A DNA stretch of 59,556 nt from Prevotella sp. (GTDB lineage Bacteria; Bacteroidota; Bacteroidia; Bacteroidales; Bacteroidaceae): NCBI GenBank assembly GCA_017615355.1, contig JAGAAJ010000050.1, forward strand, positions 1 to 59,556, written 5' to 3'. Shown here in pieces: positions 18,435-25,335 of the stretch (its first letter is position 1; each line of letters starts with the position of its first letter). Under the pieces are notes generated by a model that searched no databases, had not been told where the DNA came from, and saw only the letters and a list, made by a program, of their open reading frames with translations. A program made the translations under genes and the position numbers.

Positions 18435-18539
18435 CAAAGATACGAAGAAGCGAGAGAAAATGCAAATTTATTTGCAATTTTCCGAGCGAAAGTATCTTCG
18501 GCGAAGCCAAAGGTACGAAGAATCGAGAGAAAATACAAA
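18435..18539 (-). promoter_or_regulatory. Duplicated tandem promoters of metF
   Basis: Two copies of a promoter module lie 73 bp apart: 18435-18466 and 18508-18539. On the minus strand each reads TTTG, exactly 20 bp, TAnCTTTG, and the 20-bp spacers are nearly identical. The proximal one would start transcription about 20 bp before the ATG, the distal one about 90 bp. Confidence 0.75.
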
Positions 18540-18560
18540 ACATATTTTTGCTGAGAAAAG

Positions 18561-18586
18561 GGGGAACCCCATTCCTGGGATTCCCC
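18561..18586 (-). terminator. Terminator of Asn/Gly-rich secreted protein gene
   Basis: Hairpin with GGGGAA/TTCCCC outer arms and a further GGG/CCC inner stem. On the minus strand it is followed by a short T run. Confidence 0.7.
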
Positions 18587-18626
18587 GTCGTGTCCTTTCG
18601 TCAAGGCATATAGTGAATTTATGGAA

Positions 18627-19271
18627 CTATCGTTTTCCTGCGAAGGAGCCGTGAGCGTTGGCTGTCTGGCGACTGCCTCCGAAATGGCCGTTGTTCTGAG
18701 AGTTGTTATTGTTGTTGTTTCCGTTGTTCCGCCAGGTGGAGCCGCCGCCGTTGTTGTTGCCGGTATTCCGCCAGGTAGAGCCACCTCCATTGATGTTGCC
18801 AGTATTGCGCCAGGTCGAACCGCCGCCGTTTCTGCCAGCATAGTGGTTAGCCTTCTTGTTGTTTCCACCCCTGTAGTTTGCAAACACCGTAGGACGTCCC
18901 TTGTAGAAGTGATTCCTGTTGGTGTATTGGCTATAGATGTTGAGAGTCACATGACCGGCATTCCAAGAGAGTGGACGGTAGAAGTAAGACAGCCCGAGGT
19001 ACTTGTTGTACTGATAGGCAGTCAGGACGAACTGAAGGTCGATGTTTCTCCTGTCCCACCATGAGCCGTAGAGGTCGTTGCGGCCGTTCACGCTCATCAG
19101 ATAGTCCAGATTGATTTCATAGACTGCGTCATACTGGTCATTCGTCAGGTTCAGCTCGTAGGCCATCTTGTCGCTCAGGAACAGGGCCTCGTTCTTAGCC
19201 TCGCTGTATGACATTGCGTTGGCAGAAATGGCTATCGTCATCATCATTGCCAGAGTAAAAATCTTCTTCAT
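18627..19271 (-). CDS. Small secreted protein with GGGSTWRN repeats
   Basis: 214 residues, not recognised as a named family. A signal peptide (MKKIFTLAMMMTIAISANA) is followed by a helical acidic domain with several Tyr and Trp (about 20-110), then a low-complexity tail. The tail repeats GGGSTWRNTGN-like units three times (about 150-185) and ends in an Asn run. The repeats are near identical in DNA as well, suggesting recent slippage. Asn/Gly-rich tails of this kind are seen in exported proteins of Bacteroidetes, but no role can be assigned. A -33/-7 promoter is not clear. Confidence 0.8.
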   Translation of the reverse strand: MKKIFTLAMMMTIAISANAMSYSEAKNEALFLSDKMAYELNLTNDQYDAVYEINLDYLMSVNGRNDLYGSWWDRRNIDLQFVLTAYQYNKYLGLSYFYRPLSWNAGHVTLNIYSQYTNRNHFYKGRPTVFANYRGGNNKKANHYAGRNGGGSTWRNTGNINGGGSTWRNTGNNNGGGSTWRNNGNNNNNNSQNNGHFGGSRQTANAHGSFAGKR

Positions 19272-19411
19272 AGTTGTATCTCCTATTCGTTAATTGTTAA
19301 TAATGTTGCTTTTTAGCCGCCCTTGTCAAAGGGCTCTAATTGTTTCCTTTTTTCATTAACATTGACGTATAGAAGAGGCCGAAGAATCCTGGATTATTCC
19401 TAAATCGGTGT

Positions 19412-19446
19412 AGAGGATTCCCTAAACCTGAGTAGGGAAATCCTCT
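19412..19446. repeat. 35-bp hairpin
   Basis: Arms 19412-19424 and 19433-19446 pair over 13 bp with one bulge (AGAGGAT.TCCCTA / TAGGGA.AATCCTCT). It lies between the small secreted protein gene and the 30-bp repeat array. It could be part of a REP-like site of the neighbouring transposase. Confidence 0.65.
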
Positions 19447-19465
19447 GAATAACCTGTCCCTCTGT

Positions 19466-19643
19466 TGTCCCGTATGTTTCTTGCGGATTCTTCTCTGTCC
19501 CGTATGTTTCTTGCGGATTCTTCTCTGTCCCGTATGTTTTTGCGGATTCTTCTCTGTCCCGTTTGTTTCTTGCGGATTTTTCCTGTCCCGTTTCCCTGTC
19601 CTGTTTCCCTGTCCCGTTTGTTTCTTGCGGATTCCATCCGCAA
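19466..19643. repeat. 30-bp tandem repeat ending in a perfect hairpin, next to transposase
   Basis: Units beginning TGTCCCGTATGTTTCTTGCG start at 19466 and 19496 (30 bp, identical), 19526 (29 bp) and 19555 (about 29 bp). Two truncated 13-bp units (19584, 19597) and a last unit at 19610 follow. The last unit ends in the hairpin TTGCGGAT-TCC-ATCCGCAA (19625-19643), 11 bp from the transposase stop codon. The units are contiguous without spacers, so it is not a CRISPR array. Confidence 0.85.
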
Positions 19644-19653
19644 TAACACCCGC

Positions 19654-20679
19654 TTATCGCCGTTCCACCAACATTCGCCCCATCTCATTCAGGGCTACAA
19701 ATCTGTACCGTTGCGATTCCACAGGAATATATGTATAGGCATAATGCTTAGCCTCGGCTTTCTGCCGCAACGTCTCTTCGGTAGCCGTCTTTACTACAGG
19801 ATTGACGAAGGCACTCTCATCAGGTTCCATTAGCAACAACATTCCTTTTGAGCAAGCCTCGAAATATGTCCCGCCAGGCTTATAGAATCGTTCTTGAGGA
19901 GACCCCTCTGCAGGAAAGCCATCGTTCAACAGCACCACCAGCGGGAACCCTTGCTCACGCACCGTTCTGGCAATCTTCCGTTCACCATCGCTTATTGCCG
20001 CCGTATAGGTCACCGCGCCATTGTGAGCTGCTGCCATCACCTCTTTTTTTCGCTCCGCTATCTGTTCTTCGCTGGCACTACGGCTCATCTCCACCAGTTG
20101 CCTGTCAGGCCAATCCAATAAGAAGTGGTTACCCATTGAAGTGAACAGCAACCCACACACTTCCGTCTTGCGGTGCATACGGAAAAGCTCCGGATTCTGT
20201 CTGCGCTGCCATGCACGCTCCGTGTTGGCTTTCACATATTCTATCATTGCGTGTAGCTGTCCCTTATGCGTCAGTACACGATAGAATGGTGGTCCATCGT
20301 AAAGGTTTTCTGTAAATCCCAGTTTACGTGCCTCGCTCTTGCAACCTTGCATAAATCCGCGTACCACCTCCCTGATACTGCGGGGCATCGTTCGTTGAAC
20401 CTGAAGCACAATGTGGTGATGATCAGGCATCACCTTGTCGGCAAGGATCTTAATCTCAGGACACATCTCCAGCAATTTACGCTGCTGATTGATGAGAGCC
20501 CAACCAATCGGAGTCTTTTCTACAACCGCCTCAGAGCCATTATGTGTGAGTTTGCCAAACAACGCCTGTCGTGAGTTGGCCACCATCGTGACATGCACGA
20601 TGCAGGGTTTGCGCCATGCACCAGGCTGAAGCCATGTGAATGTCTCGTTATGAGGTATGTTTAAACTCTCATTTGTCAT
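19654..20679 (-). CDS. HUH (Y1, RAYT-like) transposase with DprA-like C-terminal domain
   Basis: 341 residues. The N-terminal half (about 20-165) has the IS200/REP-associated tyrosine transposase layout: the metal-binding His cluster in MPDHHHIVLQV (HHH 87-89), the helix FMQGCKSEARK, and catalytic Tyr148 in MIEYVKANTERAW. The C-terminal half (about 180-341) carries GAVTYTAAISDGERKI, FPLVVLLNDGF and PGGTYFEACSKGMLLL, a Rossmann-like pattern reminiscent of DprA/SMF or LOG proteins. That assignment is inference from pattern. No terminal inverted repeats of an IS are seen, which fits a domesticated single-copy RAYT. CCCGT-rich repeats flank both sides. Confidence 0.75.
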   Translation of the reverse strand: MTNESLNIPHNETFTWLQPGAWRKPCIVHVTMVANSRQALFGKLTHNGSEAVVEKTPIGWALINQQRKLLEMCPEIKILADKVMPDHHHIVLQVQRTMPRSIREVVRGFMQGCKSEARKLGFTENLYDGPPFYRVLTHKGQLHAMIEYVKANTERAWQRRQNPELFRMHRKTEVCGLLFTSMGNHFLLDWPDRQLVEMSRSASEEQIAERKKEVMAAAHNGAVTYTAAISDGERKIARTVREQGFPLVVLLNDGFPAEGSPQERFYKPGGTYFEACSKGMLLLMEPDESAFVNPVVKTATEETLRQKAEAKHYAYTYIPVESQRYRFVALNEMGRMLVERR

Positions 20680-21053
20680 TGGAAAATCAAATTTTCAGTC
20701 AAGTGACGGGACAATACCCCATTACTCTTTTCATCTGCAAAGATAATCATTTTTTGGGGGTATACCATACTCCATGATTGTTTTTTTCGATATATATCCC
20801 GTTTGCCTCGTTTTTTTATCAATATGTGTCCCGTCTTTTTCATTATTTATCCCGTCTTTTATCAGTCCCACCCCTCATCATCGTAGTTATCCATATAGCG
20901 GCTCCTGCCGTTATCATCCATATCATTCTTATAACGTAGACCTCGCGTCATGCCAAAATGATGTCACTCACCCGTCCCTGAGGCATTTGCAGAAAAAGAT
21001 ACGTTTTTTCATAAAATTGTTCCTAATATGCTTTGCGGTTCAGGGTTTTTTCG
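20680..21053. other. Gene-free AT-rich stretch with CCCGT motifs
   Basis: No supported gene. Contains the likely transposase -7 box (TATCTTTG on the minus strand, 20738-20745). It also has several short CCCGT(T/C)T motifs in T-rich context (about 20790-20860) that echo the CCCGT of the 30-bp repeats on the other side of the transposase. Nothing else recognised. Confidence 0.5.
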
Positions 21054-21061
21054 TATCTTTG
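21032..21061 (+). promoter_or_regulatory. Strong promoter upstream of structured leader
   Basis: TTTG (21032-21035), 18 bp, TATCTTTG (21054-21061). The start of transcription would be near 21068, about 360 nt before the lipoprotein gene and 200 nt before the nested stem-loop. Confidence 0.75.
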
Positions 21062-21247
21062 CACCATGAATATGCGTTTTTGAACGATTAATAATCTAAA
21101 AACTTCAAACAAGAACCAGAGAAAAAATAGAAAAGTACAACGGGATGAGGCCACACAAGGTGTTGCCCCCCACAGGGATTTTAATCAAAACAAATTTATT
21201 AACTTACAGGTTAGCGTTCCTGTTCGTACTTATTGAAATATGGATTT

Positions 21248-21390
21248 GAGCTTTTGCTCTTGTTCTTAGAACTTGAATACCGCCAAACATTCACTGAGAA
21301 AGGACAAGCAGACAAAAGGCTCACGTCGTTAAGGCGTGGGCTGTTTGTGCTTGTTTCTCTAACGGTCTACTTGGCGGTAACCGAAGTTCT
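21248..21390 (+). ncRNA. Nested stem-loop RNA, 6S-like layout
   Basis: Three paired segments nest inside each other: AGAACTT (21268-21274) with AAGTTCT (21384-21390); ACCGCCAA (21279-21286) with TTGGCGGT (21371-21378); and a long imperfect apical hairpin from GAGAAA (21296) to TTTCTC (21359). A 9 by 11 nt internal bubble separates the second stem from the apical hairpin. A long rod with a central bubble is the layout of 6S RNA, but identity is inference. A separate small hairpin (GAGC-TTTT-GCTC, from 21248) and a palindrome GTTCTTAGAAC (21262-21272) lie just upstream and could compete with the outer stem. It could instead be a leader of the gene at 21429. Confidence 0.55.
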
Positions 21391-21428
21391 GATAAGCATC
21401 GAACGGTTCCGCCTTTTATGATTAAAGT

Positions 21429-22415
21429 ATGAGAAATATAATAACTAAAAGCCCATTTTCCTGTTATCGTGTGGGTAATAATGCATCCAATCATCATATT
21501 GGCATGCTAGGTTTATTCTTGATTGCTCTCATTTCGACACTATTCAGCTGTTGTGGTAACGGTGATGAGTCTGTGACATTAGAAACTCCTTTTACTATTG
21601 AAGCAATAGAAGATGGTGATGTCGTTTTAAGCGGTGATGTCTCTTTTGAGTATCGTATTAATCACGGTGATATGCAGGAGGCTACTATTGAGGATGTTTT
21701 TGTCATCAATCTTTCTAAAGGTGATATAGTTGAATTGTTTGGAGATAACGATAGAGCACCCTATATACCTGAGACTCCTAAATGTTATATATATGGAAAT
21801 GTAATGAGTTTACTTTCTTCCACTTCATATAGCGAATTAACTTCCATAGAATCACCTCATGCTTTTAGACATATGTTTTGGGGCAACGCAAATGTTATGC
21901 TTCACGATTCTAAGGAATTGCTTCTTCCAGCTATACGTTTGTCTGAGGATTGTTATAAATCTATGTTTGAAGGATGTACAAGTATAACTTCAGCTCCCGA
22001 ACTCCCTGCTAAGATACTTGCAGAAGATTGTTATGAACGTATGTTCGCACGATGCACTAGTTTGACATCAGCTCCTGAACTTCCTGCCACGATACTCGCA
22101 GAAGGATGCTATGCAGGTATGTTTCAAGGATGTGTTAGTTTAACTTCTGCTCCTGAACTCCCAGCAATGAGGATGGAGAAAGCTTGTTATCGTGGCATGT
22201 TTGCTGATTGTAGCCAATTATCTAAAGCGCCTGATTTGCCTGCAATGCAACTGGCAAAAAAATGTTATGCAGAAATGTTCTATAATTGTTTGAATTTGGC
22301 GGAGCCACCCTCCTTGCCTGCAACACAATTAGAATGGCATTGCTATGAAGATATGTTTGGAATTGATAATGAAAAGGGACAATCTGTTGAACTAATGGTT
22401 GAGGAAGGATACTAG
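21429..22415 (+). CDS. Cys-rich leucine-rich-like repeat lipoprotein (BspA/DUF285-like)
   Basis: 328 residues. A lipobox-like LFSCC (about 37-41) follows a hydrophobic stretch. The start at Met26 (21504) would give a more normal signal peptide. From about residue 170 there are six 26-residue repeats of the form LPAxxLAExCYxxMFxxCxSLTSAPE with Cys at fixed positions 10 and 18. This resembles the surface leucine-rich-like repeats of BspA/DUF285 proteins. Codon use is markedly AT-rich compared with neighbours, a sign of transfer. It sits downstream of a strong promoter and a structured RNA region and ends at a hairpin terminator. Function (adhesion or binding) is inference. Confidence 0.82.
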   Translation: MRNIITKSPFSCYRVGNNASNHHIGMLGLFLIALISTLFSCCGNGDESVTLETPFTIEAIEDGDVVLSGDVSFEYRINHGDMQEATIEDVFVINLSKGDIVELFGDNDRAPYIPETPKCYIYGNVMSLLSSTSYSELTSIESPHAFRHMFWGNANVMLHDSKELLLPAIRLSEDCYKSMFEGCTSITSAPELPAKILAEDCYERMFARCTSLTSAPELPATILAEGCYAGMFQGCVSLTSAPELPAMRMEKACYRGMFADCSQLSKAPDLPAMQLAKKCYAEMFYNCLNLAEPPSLPATQLEWHCYEDMFGIDNEKGQSVELMVEEGY

Positions 22416-22477
22416 CTTTAGTTACATGCCTACGACTTCTATTGTCTCAACCAAAGAGCTTCTTTTGTTCTTTATAT

Positions 22478-22500
22478 GGGTGTCACGAAACGCGACACCC
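22478..22500 (+). terminator. Terminator of leucine-rich-like lipoprotein gene
   Basis: GGGTGTC (22478-22484) and GACACCC (22494-22500) pair perfectly, followed by TTT. Confidence 0.8.
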
Positions 22501-22560
22501 TTTGCCATTACCCTATTATAGATGTTGAGGCCTGATACAACAATTCGTCCTAGGCGTTCC

Positions 22561-22705
22561 GCGTTCCAATTGTTCCAGTTTCGAATTTGAGGAACAAACA
22601 CCCCTTCTAAAAACTTTATAAATACTTAATATTTAAGTAGTTATATAGAAAAACGAAGATGCTGGGACGTCAAATAATTAATTGGAACAACTGGAACTGG
22701 AACGC
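22561..22705. repeat. Inverted arrays of 9-bp GTTCCAATT units
   Basis: Left arm: GC then GTTCCAATT and GTTCCAGTT in exact 9-bp register (22563-22580). Right arm: AATTGGAAC, AACTGGAAC, TGGAACGC (22680-22705), the reverse complement. The AT-rich loop is about 100 nt. This is the same architecture as the heptamer and octamer stem elements elsewhere in the window. Confidence 0.7.
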
Positions 22706-23143
22706 TTTAACCATTTATGACTTCCCTAAAAGACTGTATTGCAACAAGATACGGCAACGCCAAGGTATCTGCACCTAAGAGACTAACCTCGAAAAAGGCT
22801 CAAAAAAATCCAAAATACTGCTCTGAAAGGTGCCAAAAGACATGTGAGAAACCTTTTTTCTGATGCATTCCCTATCCTTGGAGCACACGTCAGTTGTTCG
22901 GAATTTCAGTATTCCGGCCTTATTTTTAAAGCATCCCATGTAGATGATATGGGCACCATCGCGATTCGCGAGTCTGCCCCCAAGCGAACGTGGGCGCAAA
23001 ATTGCGCTTACGTCGGAAAAGAGGAGATGGCAGCATAGAGTATATGGAGATGACTGTATAAAACGTACACTCATGCTGACCCGGCAAATCGCCGACTCAG
23101 GTCAGAGAAGACAATGTAAAAGGGGAGACCATTTATGCCAAAA
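22706..23143. other. Gene-free stretch with small hairpins
   Basis: No supported gene: possible reading frames are short and without recognisable features. A few GC-rich palindromes occur (CGCGATTCGCG near 22965, GCGCAAAATTGCGC near 22994). It may be decayed mobile-element sequence, but nothing can be identified. Confidence 0.4.
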
Positions 23144-23312
23144 GTGACAAAAGTGACGTGACTTTTGACACGATAAGATAGGGATAGGAGTGCAATATTA
23201 TAGAAGTATATAATATTACAATATTATATACTTCTATAATATTGAATATACTTATTGATTTTTTGCTGCTAATTTGAGGGCTTATCGTGTCAAAGTCACG
23301 TCACTTTGTCAC
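23144..23312. mobile_element. 169-bp palindromic MITE-like element
   Basis: Outer inverted repeats 23144-23177 (34 nt) and 23281-23312 (32 nt) are identical but for two single-base gaps. Each contains the sub-palindrome GTGACGTGAC or its complement. Inside lies a second perfect inverted repeat, 23194-23217 with 23220-23243 (24 bp arms, 2-nt loop), which is AT-only apart from one G/C per arm. No coding capacity. The arms would form a very stable cruciform. Confidence 0.75.
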
Positions 23313-23323
23313 GCATCTAAAGA

Positions 23324-23407
23324 GGCTCTTCAGCAGAATAAACAGCTTCTTTAGCAGAATAAACAGCTTCTTCAGCAAAATAAAGAGCCTCCTCAGCAGA
23401 ATAAGGA
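23324..23407. repeat. Four 21-bp tandem repeats
   Basis: Units at 23324, 23345, 23366 and 23387, each 21 bp, of the form GCTTCTTTAGCAGAATAAACA, plus a 6-bp fifth start. The last unit with its flank makes a GCCTCC/GGAGGC hairpin (23387-23409) that could terminate the minus-strand gene at 23438. Confidence 0.8.
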
Positions 23408-23437
23408 GGCTCCAGAATATGATGGATGTGTGGTCTA

Positions 23438-25210
23438 TCAATGCCATCCGCCAGGACCGACGGGACCACCTCCGCCACCGAAGCTGCTGCCGCTGGTGTA
23501 GGACGAGAGGCTGACACTGGAGCCGCCGCTGACGGTGCCGTCGGCGATGCTGAGGCCACCGAAGTAGGAGGTGCCGCCGCTGACGCTGACACCCGACTGG
23601 AGCGTGGGCTGCGAGGCTGCAGAAACGACGAGGCCTGAGCCGCCACCTGACGGGGTGAGGAAGGAGAAAGAGCTTGCACCGACGGAGAGCGAATACCAGG
23701 TGGAGGGTGACCATGACGAGGCCTGATAGCATGCCTGTGTGAGGCTGGAGCCGCTTTCGAGTCCGCCCACGGCAACGATGGTGCCACCGGTTACGTAAAG
23801 CTTCTTGCCACCCTCGGTATTGGCATCGATGGCCACCTCGGGTGAGCCGGAGCAGATGGCATAGACGGTGCCGCCCTTGATGTAGCAGTTGCCGTTGGCG
23901 TCGAGGCCGTCGTTGTGCTGTCCCTGGGCATAGACGTAGCCGCCGCTGATGGTCATATCGCTCTTCGAGTTGATGGCGTCGTCGTAGGCATAGCTGGCCA
24001 CCTCGCCGCCTGTGATGCTGAGGGTGGCCTTCGTCTCGATGCCCTCGCCGTTGTAGCCGCTGGTGCGAACCCAGATACGACCGCCGTTGATGGTGATGTT
24101 GCCGTCGGCCTTGATGCCCTTGGGCGACGAGGTGTCGTTGTTGCTCTTGAATTGTCCGCCTGTGGTGACGACATAGACGCTGCCGCCGTTGAAGCTGGCC
24201 TCCATATCGACGTTGATGCCCTTGCCGCCCGAGCCTGTGCTCTTCAGACGCAGCTCACCGCCATTGATGGTGAAGGTGGAGTCGGCCTTGATGCCTGCTG
24301 CGCCCTTGGCCTCTTTGTCGTCGCTGTCGTAGATGCCGTCGCCGGTGGTCAGCACGGTGGTACGTCCGCCGTTGACGATGATATGGCTCTCGCAGTTGAT
24401 GCCCTTGGCGGCTGCTGCCGACACCTCGACGTTCAATATGCCGCCGTTGATAAAGATGCCGTCGTTGGCCTTGATACCGTGATTGGCCGTAGACTTCACG
24501 TAGATGTTGTTGCCCTTGCGGAATACGATGTAGTCGGCTGAGTGGATGCCGTTGTTCGTATTGCCGGTGACGCTGAGCGATCCGTTGCCGTTGAAGAGCA
24601 GCTTGCCCTTGCAGTAGAGAGCGCCCTTCTGGCTACCGCCCTTGCCGTCGGTCAGGGTGTTGGTGGTGCCCTCGGCCAGAAGGATGTAGGCCCGCTTACC
24701 GCTGAGCAGGTTCAGCGCAGCCGAGTCGGGATTGGTGATGCTGACACCGTTGAGCTTCACGGCATATTTCTTGTCGCCCAGCACGGTGAAGGAGCCGTTG
24801 GCGGTGGTGCCGCTCAGCACGTAGCACACCTTTTTCACCGAGCCGTGATTGGCTAAGACATGACCGCCAGAGACCGTCACCTCCACGCCATCTTGTGTCT
24901 TCGCAACGGGATTCGACAGGTCGATGCTCACCTCCGTCGTGAACTCGTTGTTTTCCAGAGCGTCCTCCTCGTCGGGGAAATACTCGTCTGCGTTTGCCGT
25001 TCCTTCTGCGCTTTTCGTGTCTATCGCGATGTCGAACGTGGCTATCTCGCCTGTAGTGGCTGAATTGCCGTTGCCGCCAAACATGTTGCCATCGTTGTTC
25101 CATTCGTTGTTGCCGTTGTTGTTGTATTCCTCAAACGGATCTTCTGCCGTGCAGCATGTCATGACGGTAATGGATGCGGCAAGCATTGCATAAACTAGTG
25201 TCTTCTTCAT
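23438..25210 (-). CDS. Beta-helix carbohydrate-binding lipoprotein (Cthe_2159-like)
   Basis: 590 residues from MKKTLVYAMLAASITVMTCC (lipobox TCC); an upstream in-frame start would lie in front of the promoter. After an Asn/Gly-rich linker, about 350 residues consist of repeated short strands such as GIKADSTFTINGGE, GIKADGNITINGGR and GIETKATLSITGGE. This is the right-handed beta-helix pattern of the Cthe_2159 family (DUF4353), which binds acidic plant polysaccharide and calcium. The C-terminus is Gly/Ser-rich. It is probably surface-exposed and assists polysaccharide capture (inference). It is a single gene. Confidence 0.85.
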   Translation of the reverse strand: MKKTLVYAMLAASITVMTCCTAEDPFEEYNNNGNNEWNNDGNMFGGNGNSATTGEIATFDIAIDTKSAEGTANADEYFPDEEDALENNEFTTEVSIDLSNPVAKTQDGVEVTVSGGHVLANHGSVKKVCYVLSGTTANGSFTVLGDKKYAVKLNGVSITNPDSAALNLLSGKRAYILLAEGTTNTLTDGKGGSQKGALYCKGKLLFNGNGSLSVTGNTNNGIHSADYIVFRKGNNIYVKSTANHGIKANDGIFINGGILNVEVSAAAAKGINCESHIIVNGGRTTVLTTGDGIYDSDDKEAKGAAGIKADSTFTINGGELRLKSTGSGGKGINVDMEASFNGGSVYVVTTGGQFKSNNDTSSPKGIKADGNITINGGRIWVRTSGYNGEGIETKATLSITGGEVASYAYDDAINSKSDMTISGGYVYAQGQHNDGLDANGNCYIKGGTVYAICSGSPEVAIDANTEGGKKLYVTGGTIVAVGGLESGSSLTQACYQASSWSPSTWYSLSVGASSFSFLTPSGGGSGLVVSAASQPTLQSGVSVSGGTSYFGGLSIADGTVSGGSSVSLSSYTSGSSFGGGGGPVGPGGWH

Positions 25211-25261
25211 ATCGCTGATGTTTTTGGGATGAATAGATTTTTCGTTCGTTTTGTTTTGATG

Positions 25262-25292
25262 CAAAAGTACACAATCCGGCCAAACGCTCAAA
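25262..25292 (-). promoter_or_regulatory. Promoter of beta-helix lipoprotein gene
   Basis: On the minus strand TTTG (25289-25292), 19 bp, TACTTTTG (25262-25269), 51 bp before the start at 25210. Confidence 0.6.
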
Positions 25293-25335
25293 AAAGATTC
25301 AGCGAAATGCCGGAATTATTCAGCGAAAGGACACG

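Noticed and set aside
19466-19643. 30-bp repeats as a CRISPR array
   Set aside because: Units are contiguous with no unique spacers between them, and no cas genes are in the window.
21150-21175. A GTTGCCCCCCACAGGGATTT-type sequence resembling a CRISPR repeat
   Set aside because: Occurs once only, with no second copy or spacer.
21248-21390. Structured RNA as a retron msr-msd
   Set aside because: No reverse transcriptase gene is near; the neighbouring gene is a repeat lipoprotein.
22775-23074. 99-residue minus-strand frame in the gene-free stretch
   Set aside because: No promoter, no recognisable domain, and composition typical of non-coding sequence.
23301-23732. Minus-strand frame coding LFILLKK repeats
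   Set aside because: Translation of the 21-bp tandem repeat joined to an out-of-frame part of the beta-helix gene.
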